This document shows positions 35,901 through 46,604 of a stretch of 64,000 bases of DNA, piece by piece. The notes under the pieces are model-generated. The model saw nothing but the letters and a program-made list of their open reading frames with translations, was not told the origin of the DNA and made no database searches. Made by a program: the position numbers and the translations under genes. Numbering within the stretch: the stretch's first letter is position 1; each line of letters opens with the position of its first letter. Source of the stretch: Norana najaformis (taxonomy: Eukaryota; Annelida; Clitellata; Crassiclitellata; Hormogastridae); assembly GCA_964023275.1 (NCBI GenBank), contig OZ029921.1, positions 28,441,230-28,505,229 of the forward strand, in the 5' to 3' direction.

Positions 35901-37620
35901 AGATTTACAATTACGATTACAAAGACATCTTGCAAAGCTACCTTTAGTCTAACTTACCTGTAGTTTGCCTAATTATTATGCAGTTGTAATTATGTTTTAC
36001 TGGTTGTCTCTCCAGTTACTGAATTGATGTTGTCCGCTTTTAAGCTGATTTATCCCAGAAACTTGTAACTAAATTTTCTTCAAACTGTAGTTGATTAAGG
36101 TGAATAATATCTAAACAGTTGCATTTCTTTGATCCCTAATAAGTTGCTTTGTTGATGTTTAGATGAGCTGTCAGGACACAGGTTAAAGGATGGATTGACA
36201 GTCAAAGGAAAGAAAATGATGCAGTCCTTCCGACGCCGCATGATAGGAGTGACAGCACTTACTGACGGTGCTTTGCCCCCTGAGGAAGTGCAGCAGCGAA
36301 CATTCGAAATGCCTCTAGAACTGTGTGTGATGTCATCAGTGAATAAGGTGTGCTTTGTTTATTCTACTTTATTTTTGTTTAATTTGATTTATTTACTTAT
36401 TGATTTATTGTACACTTATTACACGCGTAACCTCAGTACATCTGAATCTGAGACGCAGGGCAAGTATGTGCAAACATTTTGTTTGCATTTGTTACATGGA
36501 GCATGTTCAGCAGACTCAAACACACAATCGTTGGATTACAGCCTCACCATGTTACCTAATGGACCTCTGTGCCACACGTTTCCTGTTTATCAGTATGGCC
36601 AGGATCTGAGTCATTGTGTTGTGTGAAATTTACGTTTTGCTGTCCAGTCACACTTTTGTGGTTTAAGATGACTACCTCAACTCCAACTACAAAAACAGCT
36701 GAGGATTTATATTTTTGAATGTTTTCCAGTTTGTTCCTTTAGTCGTTGAGACTTGTGTCAGCGTCATAGAAGAGTCAGGCTTGGAGGTGGAAGGCATATA
36801 TCGCCTGTCAGGCAACGGAGGAGCTATAACCGAACTTCAGGAAGAACTCGATAAAGTAATCAGCTAATTACTGCCTCAAAATATTTGTATTTTTGCTATG
36901 TTTTTGTTGTGACTTACTCATAAACTAACTTTGGAGGCTATATCAAGTATCGTGTTATAAAAAAATTACATTATTACGAAGTTGTTTCTTAAAGCTAAAT
37001 TAAGTTTGTCATCCGCATCTCTGACCATGTTGTACCAGAATTTGTGATGTGGTGATGTGTGTAATGACGAGGTTCTGATATGGTATTGTTACCATGTCAC
37101 AGGGTCCTTTGTTATCATTAAGTTTAGTCATATTGCTGTCTTCCTGGTTCAACAAATTAACTATAAAGTAACTTGTATGACATTATGACTTTCTTGTTTT
37201 GCGTATTAATGACTTTACAAAATTATTTTCTAGTTCAGCGCTTGATGTGTACACGTGTCTTAAGGGCTCTGCTCAGATTTTTCCACGTGGCATTTTTCCA
37301 TGTGGCATTTTTCCATGTGGCATTTTTCCATGCCAGTGTGCTGCTGAGTAGTTTTTTCTGTAAGAGGTACTATGTAATGTCGTGTATACAATATAATATT
37401 TTAATATGGTATACAGTATGTCATATATGCAATATGATACTATTTCTGTTATTATTATGCCATAGTTTTAAGTTAAGAGTGAATTTGCTGCTTCCAGGAA
37501 CCATTTGTAATAGACAGTGAAAATGAAAGATGGACAGAAGTACATGTTGTCAGCAATTTATTGAAATTATTCTTCAGAAAGCTACCAGACTCTCTTGTGA
37601 CTGATGGTAAGTAAATATAA

Positions 37621-37708
<88 letters not shown>

Positions 37709-40700
37709 GAATTGGTGTTTTTGGGAATATGTAAGCAAATAATGGTTATGGATAATTTCTGAACTAATTACATTTTGTGGAAATACTTGAAAGATTAAGG
37801 TTAGATAAGACAAGATTTTGTGATGTGAAGTTAAAAACATACTTGTTTAAACATTTATTAACGGTGTCATAAGAAGTGTCTTCCTGAAGTCATAGGCTTT
37901 ATGGGTTGAAGTGCAAACATGGCCAATGTCTTACGTGCTTTGTGTACGTAGATTCAGATTCAGATCAGCAAAAGAAAAAACATGGGTGTCACCGGGTGAA
38001 CCCAAATGGAGCATTACAGGGGTAGTGTTCTGCTGGCAGTATAATGCAATTTCTGCATATATATATATATATGCATATATATATATACACATACATTTTA
38101 TGTGCTTACAAATTATACAGATATTCGTCATAACAACGAATTCAAGTGTTGTCGTTCTAGTTCTATAATGACAATGTGCTAAGGCCTCTGCGTCTATTGT
38201 CTTCATTCCGACAGAACAAAGAGTAGAAGTGCCAGATAAAATTATGTATTACTTCACATCAAAGAGGCAAAGAAATTTTAATTGATCAGAAAATTTATAC
38301 ACACCTTTGAGAACCTCTTACAAGTTCTTGCCAGAAAGAGGAGTCCTTATCAGCAGCGAGCTAACTGATTTCAGTTTTCTTATTCAGAATTGTACAACTC
38401 CATGATTTTCATAAGCCGCATCGAACACCGAGAGAAGCGATTGCTTAAGTTGAAGCTTCTGCTGGAGAAACTTCCTAAAGTAAATTTTGAAACGTTCAAG
38501 TTTCTAAGTCATCATCTTCACAAAGTCGCCAGTCACTGGGATGTCAACAAGGTGAATTTAGATGAAATCATCAGCTGAGAATTTGATTATTTGCTTGATA
38601 TGCTCACATTGTAAGTTGTAGATCTTAACTGTTTGTTTGAAATGATGGCCGATTGGTTGGTTGATTGATTGATTGATTGATTGGTTGATTACTTCATAGG
38701 GGCATGGTAACCGATTGGTTAGAGCGCTTAGCCTGTAATGCGAAGAGTGTGGGTGTAGGGACAAATGCTCAGCACCATCGATTGATGCTTAGTCATTAGA
38801 TAGTGGTGCTTAATAAATGCAGAAATAATAATAATAAAGTAAGTTATAAAGTAAAAGTATAGTAAGGTGGGGTGTGTGGTTTTGAGCCTCAGGATACATT
38901 TTGCACTCTATTCGAGTACAGATTACTGAGAGGGGATCTTTGAAGGTGCTATGTAAATGTTAAGTTAAATTAGGTACTTTTGCTGAAGTTTCCAAAATTA
39001 TTAGTCTTGTATTTTATAAGCACCACTATTTCATGACAAAGCATCAGTCGGTGGTTCTGAGCACTTGTGTGTGAAGGACTTTGCTCGAGGTCTCTACCCA
39101 AAAAACCGTCTCTGGAAAGTCTCTAGTTTGCACACCCCACGTTACAGGGCAAGCATTCGAACCAATTGGCTACCATGTCTCATGGTGGCTACCACGTCAT
39201 GAAGGAAGTCAGGTGTCTTGCAGGTGGTTTGATGTGACGTTTAAAGATGTAGAGCAAGATGCCGTGTTTGTTGTAGTAGATTGTCTTGTGTTAACCCAAA
39301 AGGTTTGAATTTTTATAATAGTTTCTTTTTCTTATGTATGCTTAAGTCCAAACATTTATTTGTTTGATTGTTTGTGTAATCATTGGGATATGTATGTTTC
39401 CATGGTTAGAATACGATTGAGGTTTTCGGAATGTAAAACATTCCACTTAGAGGTTGAGGTAGTTAATAATTAACTTAATTATAGAGGTTGAGGTAGTTAA
39501 TAATTAACTTAATTAAGGAAGAATTACGCTGGAGCCTATTTACAGCATGAATTATTGTTTCACAAATTCTTTTCCAGCGACTAGATTATGTGCTTGTGTT
39601 GTGTCTTTGCTTAGTTTCAAAGTTCGGTAAATTGTAATTTTCCAGATGGATGCACACAATCTGGCAATCATGTTTGGCCCTACTCTGGTTCGATCACCAA
39701 AAGATCAAACGCTGGTCATGATCAAAGACATGAACGATCAAACAACAGTTGTAGAAACCATCATCAAACATGTACGTAATTTGATTATGAATAATCTGTA
39801 AACACAGAGTAATTTTTTTGATTGGTTTATAAATATGTCAGGTGAACTAACGAAACAGAGTTGCCTTCTAAGTTGTATTATATTGTATTATATTGGTAAG
39901 GTAAGGTGATATAATTGCTTCTGTATTAATTGTGACTTTCAACAAGTCATCAGATGTGTGACCCTGGGATCGAGGGCAAAAACATGACCAGCAGCCTAAT
40001 GACTGGATAACCTTTCCTGGTAAGTTTAATTTAATGGCCGCAACACTTCCGTTTTTGCAGCTCTTTTAAGTTTTTTCTTTTAGGGTTTTCATTTATAATG
40101 CAAAATGGCAAGACATTTGTATAATGTCAAAACAAAAGAGCTGTTGTAAAAGTATGACCGGTCTTAGTGAATTGGTAAGTAAATAAGTAAGTAATGCATT
40201 TGTTAACGCCCGTATGTCCATCACCTTAGCAAGTAATCGTAACACGATGACTGGTAGATTGTTCAGCTGGAATGTAATCAAGTGATGATGCAGTGGAAGA
40301 TTGGAAATGGCTGTGCCTTCAAACGTGTGAAGACACTGTACACAATCTGGAAGACAAAAGTATGCCCTCAGTTAGCATACCAACATGTAGTGTCTAGTTT
40401 AAGGATTGTGCAATATGTAATGTACTCACAAGACACAGTAACACCCAATGATGGGGCGTCTTTGGGGTTAGCTGATAGTAAGTTGAAGACTGCATTCAGG
40501 CAGCCATGAATTCAGGAAGTCTGTAAATTTCAAAATCGAGTGATTTAATTTAGAGCGATTGGCTGTTTGGTGGATGGACAGAAGATCGTTCTGTTCCATC
40601 GGATGAAGTCTTGGCAGACTCTGTTGCAAATCCTTCCTCAAACCTTCAGCTGCTGGCAAATGCTGAGACTCTGGGTTAGTAAATTGTTTTTTTTTAAACT

Positions 40701-42719
40701 ATTACAAATCACTAATGCAGTCTCCATCCTTCGACTGTTTTCAAATGCCAAGACAGTAACTCGTTAATTGTGAAAGGAAAAGTTCTGAAACAGTAGTTTG
40801 CATTTTTGTTGAAATTTAAACAGTTTAACAAAGTATTTGACATGTAACAGCACTGAGAAGTAAGTTTAGTTTTTAAATTTGTTACTCTGTATTGGTCCAG
40901 CATTTATGTTAATAGTATTAATACATTTAACTTCAGTGGTATTCGGAGATCCAGTTATTTCTCAGATGCATAGCCGTCATTCAGGTTGAGTGGTCTTTTA
41001 CTGGACTTCAAATGCAACAACCACTACACTTCTAAATGCGCACCTTTAGGGTTGCACCAATGAATTTTTTTTGCTGGTAGCACAAGGATTTAGACCGAGC
41101 ATGGCAATGGTCAGTCAGCATAACTGGAGCCAGACTGGGCTATGGAAAAATAAAAGAAAAATAAAAGAAAACACAGAAGAATGTTACTGAATAGATTCTT
41201 GGACTTGCGTAAGGGCAATGAAGAAAAATAGCAGAGGCAGTTGGGGAACAAAATTGGCTCTAATGTATGTATGTATGTATGTATGTATGCATATGCGTGT
41301 ATGTATGCATATGTATGTATTTATGTATTAATGTATGTATTTTTGTACGTATGGATGTATGTTTCAAAACATTTGCATATCACTTTCTGGTGGAAAGTGA
41401 GTAATTTGGATAAATTCAGGTTGGTCAGGCTCAGAGTACTAGATGCAGAAGTAAACAAAGGCATTCAATTTGTTTCCGTGCTGTTACGTATGTCTCACTC
41501 ATTTTCAAACATCTGGATATATAACTGCACTGCCACCTGGTGGCTGACTGGCCACGCTCAGATTCACATTTCTGTGCAACTTTTTGCACATATTTTCATA
41601 AGAAAACAGTGTTATGTGGAATTTCATTGGTTTCTTTGTTTGATGTTTCTGTTCTGTTCAGTTGCCAGGCAGCTGCGGGTGCTTCCAGCGGAAGACGAGC
41701 CATCGTCGTTCTTCCCGTTCCAAGGTCCCAACAGGCGTAGTAAGCGAAAGCACCGGAACAAGAGTGGAAAGGACGTGGTCGATGCAAGCGAGCAGGCGGC
41801 AGCAGCTCTGGACGCTGAAAGAGAAATCGAAGTTCGTCGTATCAAGATTCCCGATCTCCCTTTTAAGAGCATCGGGTCACCGTTGTTGGATTCGGAACCA
41901 TTTCACAAGGTGCTTCTTGACAGCAGGTTGAAGGGCAAACGATCGGGAACTGATCGCCTTGACGCGAAGACGCTTGACATACGGATTGTGTCAAATAAGT
42001 TTGAAGAGAACAACGAATCTACATCAAACAAACCAAATGAAGAATTGTCAAAAAGGGACTCGGAAAAGGCGGCTGGAACTGACTATGAACCAAAGAACCC
42101 TGGCGTTGACAGGAGGAAGTCTGAATCTCCTGTCTTTGAGATAAAGAAATATCGAGCATATGATCATGATGCCCGGGTGACGTCAGCCACTCTGCAGAGC
42201 ACCCTACAACCAACCCTGCTTAAGAAATATTCGTCCAGATCGCAGATGGGTACATACAACACGAACCAAGGTTCGCTTAAAAAGGAAGCTGCTGTTTCGA
42301 CGTTAAAGTCAAACAACCTAGGGTGGGCGAAAGGTGAAAAGGAAAACAAAAGACCCGACTACAGCTCGACACACAGACAAACAGCTGCACCTGGATATCA
42401 CCCAGATGTCTCAGAGTTAGAGCTGGGCAGCTCCGCTGAGGCGCCATACTGGGAAGGCGGAAGCCTTGGAAAGAAAACGAACATTGTGGTGAGAGGTCCT
42501 GCGGAAAGGCGGTACTGCGTTCTTTCCGGCACAGATCCCTCTGTGTTTCTCAAAAGCACGCCTGGCATTGCCACTTCTGCCGAAGAGAAAAAGCATGTTG
42601 CGGAGTACCTCGACCAGCGACAGTGTTTCATGACCTGCGTCATTAATGTCAGGTTAGAGGTCGTTAGAGGTCAAGCAGGGTCAAATGATATCGAGCTTCG
42701 CCGGGTTAAGTATCAGTAA
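29925..42719 (+). CDS. RhoGAP domain protein, ARHGAP21/23-like GAP, 11 coding exons, 985 aa
   Basis: Exons: 29925-30687, 33760-33793, 34392-34455, 35549-35756, 36163-36347, 36730-36855, 37498-37606, 38388-38551, 39646-39771, 40554-40674, 41662-42719. Every border is AG/GT, all phases agree, and 2958 nt close at TAA. The start is firm: TAA stands in frame 12 bp upstream, inside the same exon. The N-terminus has a PPVPPK proline motif and a long Ser-rich region. The RhoGAP domain covers about residues 403-598. It has the arginine finger in GIYRLSGN (Arg443), LLKLFFRKLP (Lys483, Arg487) and NLAIMFGPTL (Asn556). It should therefore be a catalytically competent Rho-family GTPase activator. The C-terminal 350 residues are charged, with RRSKRKHRNK just after the domain. 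The GAP sequence, and the SDWLF that follows it, resemble ARHGAP21/23. PDZ and PH domains are absent from this model. Confidence 0.85.
31754..32365 (-). mobile_element. Non-LTR retrotransposon 3' end, antisense in RhoGAP intron 1
   Basis: The minus strand from about 32350 to a stop at 32178 reads CNYYKIFTRTNTRQFALKYV, then GPSIWNSIPKNLRSLPNL and NLFKKQIIQYF. This is the typical LINE ORF2 C-terminus (Y-x-G-P-x-I-W-N-S-x-P). The 3' UTR ends with an AATAAA-like motif and a TTAC-repeat tail (plus-strand 31754-31790). It is distinct from families A-C. Confidence 0.7.
32396..32820 (-). repeat. 425-bp direct repeat, copy 1 (retroposon-like)
   Basis: From TATCAAAAGGATAAGG to CTTTTCATAC. It is matched by 34562-34986 at exactly the same length with about a dozen substitutions by eye. 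On the minus strand an open frame of 69 codons is kept in both copies, followed by AATAAA and CTTGC/CTTAC repeats. That order suggests a short retroposon with its tail on the left. The protein is not recognised. Confidence 0.9.
34562..34986 (-). repeat. 425-bp direct repeat, copy 2 (retroposon-like)
   Basis: Second copy of 32396-32820, about 97% identical by eye and free of indels. It abuts a tRNA-derived SINE on its right. Confidence 0.9.
34989..35160 (+). mobile_element. tRNA-derived SINE, family S3
   Basis: Box A TAGCCAAGTGGCTTGG and box B AGGTTCAAGCTTTCCC make a clear tRNA-like head. The 3' end has GTGCCATCGGCTGATGCCTA, then AGTGGCACTTAACAAATACA. It lies in RhoGAP intron 3. Confidence 0.75.
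35765..35925 (+). mobile_element. LINE 3'-tail fragment, family C
   Basis: Begins within about 10 bp of the exon 4 donor. It carries GGGAGCGCCTATGATGAGGC and GGCGCTTTACAGATTTACAA and ends in TTACGATTACAAAG. The antisense relative is at 11360-11525. Confidence 0.55.
37277..37333. repeat. 15-bp tandem repeat in RhoGAP intron 6
   Basis: About four copies of ATTTTTCCATGTGGC. Confidence 0.85.
37621..37706. repeat. (TA)n microsatellite just after RhoGAP exon 7
   Basis: About 80 bp of pure TA starting 15 bp after the exon 7 donor. Length change here could affect splicing or polymerase passage. Confidence 0.95.
38698..38838 (+). mobile_element. tRNA-derived SINE, family S3, RhoGAP intron 8
   Basis: The head GGTAACCGATTGGTTAGAGC is followed by the common end CACCATCGATTGATGCTTAG, AGTGGTGCTTAATAAATGCA and an AATAATAAT tail. 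Confidence 0.7.
39010..39188 (-). mobile_element. tRNA-derived SINE, family S3, antisense in RhoGAP intron 8
   Basis: The minus strand starts GGTAGCCAATTGGTTCGAAT and ends ACCACCGACTGATGCTTTGT, AGTGGTGCTTATAAAATACA. It faces the sense copy about 170 bp away. Confidence 0.7.
41263..41365. repeat. (ATGT)n microsatellite in RhoGAP intron 10
   Basis: About 100 bp of ATGT units. It happens to be in frame with the last exon, so a long open frame (from 41241) extends falsely into the intron. The exon begins at 41662. Confidence 0.9.
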
Positions 42720-45700
42720 GGCTGTTATCGCCTTTTGTTTGGGTCTAATTTTCAGTGTAAGTGCCATGACCATTCCACTTTTCTGTCAGTGGTAGAAAGA
42801 CGGTGACAGTAATTCGCTGTCAAGTCTATCAGGTAAAACCAGGTGTACTATGTTGGCTTATAACACATCTGTAGTTTGTTCTGATTACCTTTAATTGCCA
42901 GGTGTGGTTAACATTACTGATAGATAAATTCCTAGTCTCTGCAGTTTGTAACTGACAAGATGTGATGATAAATTTGATGGGTTATGGCTGTTGAATGTAA
43001 ATATTTGTATTGAAACTAATAATTCTAAAGTTTCCATCATGATGATTGTATGATTGCCAACAAAAATGGTGTCAATACGTTTAAGAAATCGGGCGTTTTC
43101 TTGAAATGGCCGTAAATGATCAATTTTTGTTTTGATGTCTTAAATTCGGTGTGACGATACTTTGGTGCAAATGGCTGAGGAGTTGGGCATTAGGATGATG
43201 GTGCGATGACAGTGGGTGGTAATATTTGTCACGATTATCCTGCAAGTCAATAATTGTAATATGGTATTCAGAGTGATGACACTATGGTGCTAACTGGTGT
43301 TACTTGAAAATCATGTGAGTGTGTCCTTTGCTGGGATTCGACGCAAGACTTACCGGAATTTAAATATAAATCTGAGTCGATATCGTTTTTGAACGCTATA
43401 GAAATCATCTTACATTTCATAGTACGTTACTTTATCATATTGCATTGCATAGTACATTACATTATGTATGTATTTGGCTATTTATACAGTATAGTGCCCT
43501 TTAGGAACCTCACAGATGTGACCTATGTTTTGTGACTTGATAGGGATACTTGATTTTGGGTATGGTAGTGAAATCTGATAATGATAATCAAACTGAAACT
43601 GTGGACAGCAAAATAGCGATAGTATAGAAATGTATGGTTAATCAGGAATACACCAGAACTTCCATAAAATGCTCTGGGAGCAACATCAAGGATCACCTCA
43701 TAGCAAGATGATAATGATGCCATTTTCTGATACTGAAATAAATTGGGGATCCACGTTCTTGAGCGCTTTATAATAGTATTCATGTCTTAACGAAGCATGT
43801 TATAGGGAGTGTCTGGTGTAAGTCGTTCAGACAGATTAAAACTTTCTGATTTCTTGTTGCAAAAAAGAAATTAACAGCAAAACTTGAACAGCTTTCATGG
43901 TGATGTTGTGCAGCTTTGTAACAACAGACTAGAGTTTGAAGGAAGATTTTTAAACTGATGGACAAGTGTAGCAGTTAAAAAACATGACAGATTTTTGTTA
44001 TGTGGGATTTGTCTTGACAACTGCTTCACTATCGTAAATGGACACAATCGTGAAAGGTTGGTGCATTTACTCTTAGCCACGATGTCAACCATTTAAAGGA
44101 TTCAGATTTTGCTTTTACTAGAGGCTTTTACAAGTTTTGATTTAGACTTAGAAAATGGCTTTGATGCAAGGCATTGGTGACAAGTTTATTTGAAGTAAAT
44201 ACATTAATGGAATACTTTAATTACTGGGACATAGTGGAGAGCAATGAGACTTTTCCACTTAATGAAATTTTCTAAAAATAAAGTTCTTGCTTTGTGACAT
44301 CCACAACCAGCATTGAATAATAAATCAAAGTTGATGTAAAATTCCAGGTAGGTGCATTTTCAGCTTCTGTCAGACCCAGTTTTGGATACTGTTTGAAGTG
44401 AAATACTGGTAGCATTATTATGGCATAATCGTTTTTGAGCAGATGCAATGAGAACTGTTAGTCACAATTGAACTGATTTGTTTTAGACAAAAACATTCAA
44501 CACAACATTTTGATAATGGCTGCATGTTGCCTGAATGCTATCAAGTTTCCTTTTTCTGTCGAGTTTTAGAAACCTGAGTACAATAATGTTTTCGCGTAGA
44601 GGACTTTTAGTACACAGTAGATAGTTTTTGTATTACATTTACATTTTGAGGAGGCTGTCTGCTGAATCTTTCTGTTATTTTCGAGCTCCTTTACAAGTCC
44701 GTAAGGTACACTGTATACATATCCTGATGCACTTTCCCATATGTCGATAATAAGCGTGTCTACGAGCACCATCTTTATTTTAGTGTTTAGAATTAATTAT
44801 GTTGTAGATGAAAGCTAATTCACGTTTAAAAGTTTATTTTGGTTGCAAGTGCTGGCTCATTGTAATTTGAAGTTTTCTGGTTATATACTGCCACCAACAA
44901 GCACAAATTGTCTGCCAAGAACTTAGAATACTTTGCCCATTACTGACCAGGAAGACGTTTCTTCGGTTGGACATTACATTTGTGCTAGTGTAGTAGCGGC
45001 CATGCTGTTTGAGATCGTTCAAGGACAGGTTGGACATTCAAACAGCTCCGACATTCTGCTGTACTTTTACAGTGCTGCTGTGAAGCTACATACCAATATA
45101 TTTCTAGGTCATGCTACAGTATGCATTGTTTTAGATGTCGTTTTACAAAGGCGTCAAGAGCTGTTGTATAAATAACACTAGTAACCGGTCTACTCTGAGT
45201 CCAAATGCTATTCTTTTCAAATTCAGTGAAAATGAAAACGCTTATGGTTGTTCAACAAAGGTTGACTATCACAGGAAATTAAACTTATTCTACATTTTGT
45301 GCTACTTTCGAGTGAATTTTGTAAGCACTGAAACCAGCCAGTTTCCTGTAGCGACAGGTAGGCTCGCGCAGTAATTTCACTGCAAAATCTTTTGAAGTGA
45401 TCCCATTGAGACGTGATAAGCTGGCTGCTTGCTTGGTTTTTTAGAAGAAACATTTCATTTTTATGCTAGAATGATTCCTGTCTTGTCTTGTGTTGTTTTT
45501 GTGTCTTTATCAGTGTATCAGTGTTCAAACAGTTAACTTTTGATGAAAATTTGTTCACTTATTTTAGTGAATGTAGAAATTTCATGAATCACAGAAATGC
45601 AGACTAGTAAAGCTGCTTAACAGGAAAGAAGCTGCTTAAATTGCTTGAGGAAGTTTTTTAGAGTTGCATTGCTTTGGAGTTTGTTGAATAGCTTATGAAA

Positions 45701-46305
45701 AGAATTTTTGTCTGAACACCATCGCAAAAACAACACTGGAATTGATTTTCAATTAATCTTAAAACAAATTGCAGGAGAGACTTTTATTAGTAACTGATAT
45801 ATTTCACTTTTGTGTTAGTACCACGGTGATAAACTCGCATTTCTAGCCGCGGCTCTTCCCCCCCACAGAGAGTCTACCGTGAATGTCTAATGTGAATTTT
45901 GCCACGAGTGCACAGAAGTGTTTCAGTTTGTCTACCATGTTACAGAAGAAAGCCTCTGAGCCAGCATTTAATTAAGAAAAACAGCAAAAATGCCTGGTAA
46001 AAACTTATGAACTATACGTTTCTAAACAACTGTCTGCTAAAGCCGAAATGTGCGTTACTTTTAGCTTCATTCTACGTTAGACGTATAGCAACACTGAAAG
46101 GTTGCCTACCAAAGATGGCGGCTCCTTAACCTAAAATTAATTAGTTGAAAATCATTCTGTCACATGATCAAACAGAATGACTTCGAACTAATTTTGTGCT
46201 TGGAATTGCATTTGAGTCACTCCTTATGACAAGCTGCCAGACAAAAGTACAATGCGATCACTGACATCGCAAAAGAGGACAAACTGACATTTATATAACA
46301 ATATA
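42720..46305. other. Convergent intergenic region / RhoGAP 3' UTR
   Basis: No coding exon is visible between the RhoGAP stop and the end of the USF3-like gene. The sequence is AT-rich and low in recognisable repeats, unlike 10-29 kb, which suits a long 3' UTR. AATAAA hexamers on the plus strand at 43737-43742, 44277-44282 and 44319-44324 are the best end candidates. Confidence 0.45.
44277..44324 (+). terminator. Paired AATAAA hexamers, candidate RhoGAP polyadenylation signals
   Basis: AATAAA occurs at 44277-44282 and again at 44319-44324. If used, the 3' UTR is about 1.6 kb. The single hexamer at 43737 is an alternative. Confidence 0.35.
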
Positions 46306-46311
46306 TTTATT
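46306..46311 (-). terminator. Candidate polyadenylation signal of the USF3-like gene
   Basis: TTTATT on the plus strand (AATAAA on the minus strand) lies about 295 bp beyond the stop codon. Confidence 0.45.
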
Positions 46312-46604
46312 CGCTTTCATTTTGCTTTCATACATTTTCATTGAGAACACAAAAAAGCATAGGTTGTAAAATAAAACTAATAAAAAACGTCTACTTCTCA
46401 ATAAAACTGCTTGTTAAATATAAAATAGTTTTTCTACAGTGGTTAATAACACCGCATGATCAGAAACTCGAGCAAATGTTTGAAATTTTGCAAGATTCGA
46501 ACAGGACCCCGTGCTTCAACGCCACAGTGGTCAAAGTGCAGCAGTCAATTAACATTTGGTCACTGAAGTTATGCGTTTGCTGATATGGAACATTTTGTGC
46601 AATA

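Noticed and set aside
38698..38770. A true tRNA gene
   Set aside because: It has tRNA-like boxes but no complete acceptor and T-stem pairing, and it continues into a shared SINE body. The same reasoning applies at 34989 and 27215.
41241..41661. N-terminal extension of the last RhoGAP exon as a separate 492-codon gene
   Set aside because: The first 140 codons translate a microsatellite and intron. A good acceptor at 41660-41661 and exact phase with exon 10 show that the exon starts at 41662.
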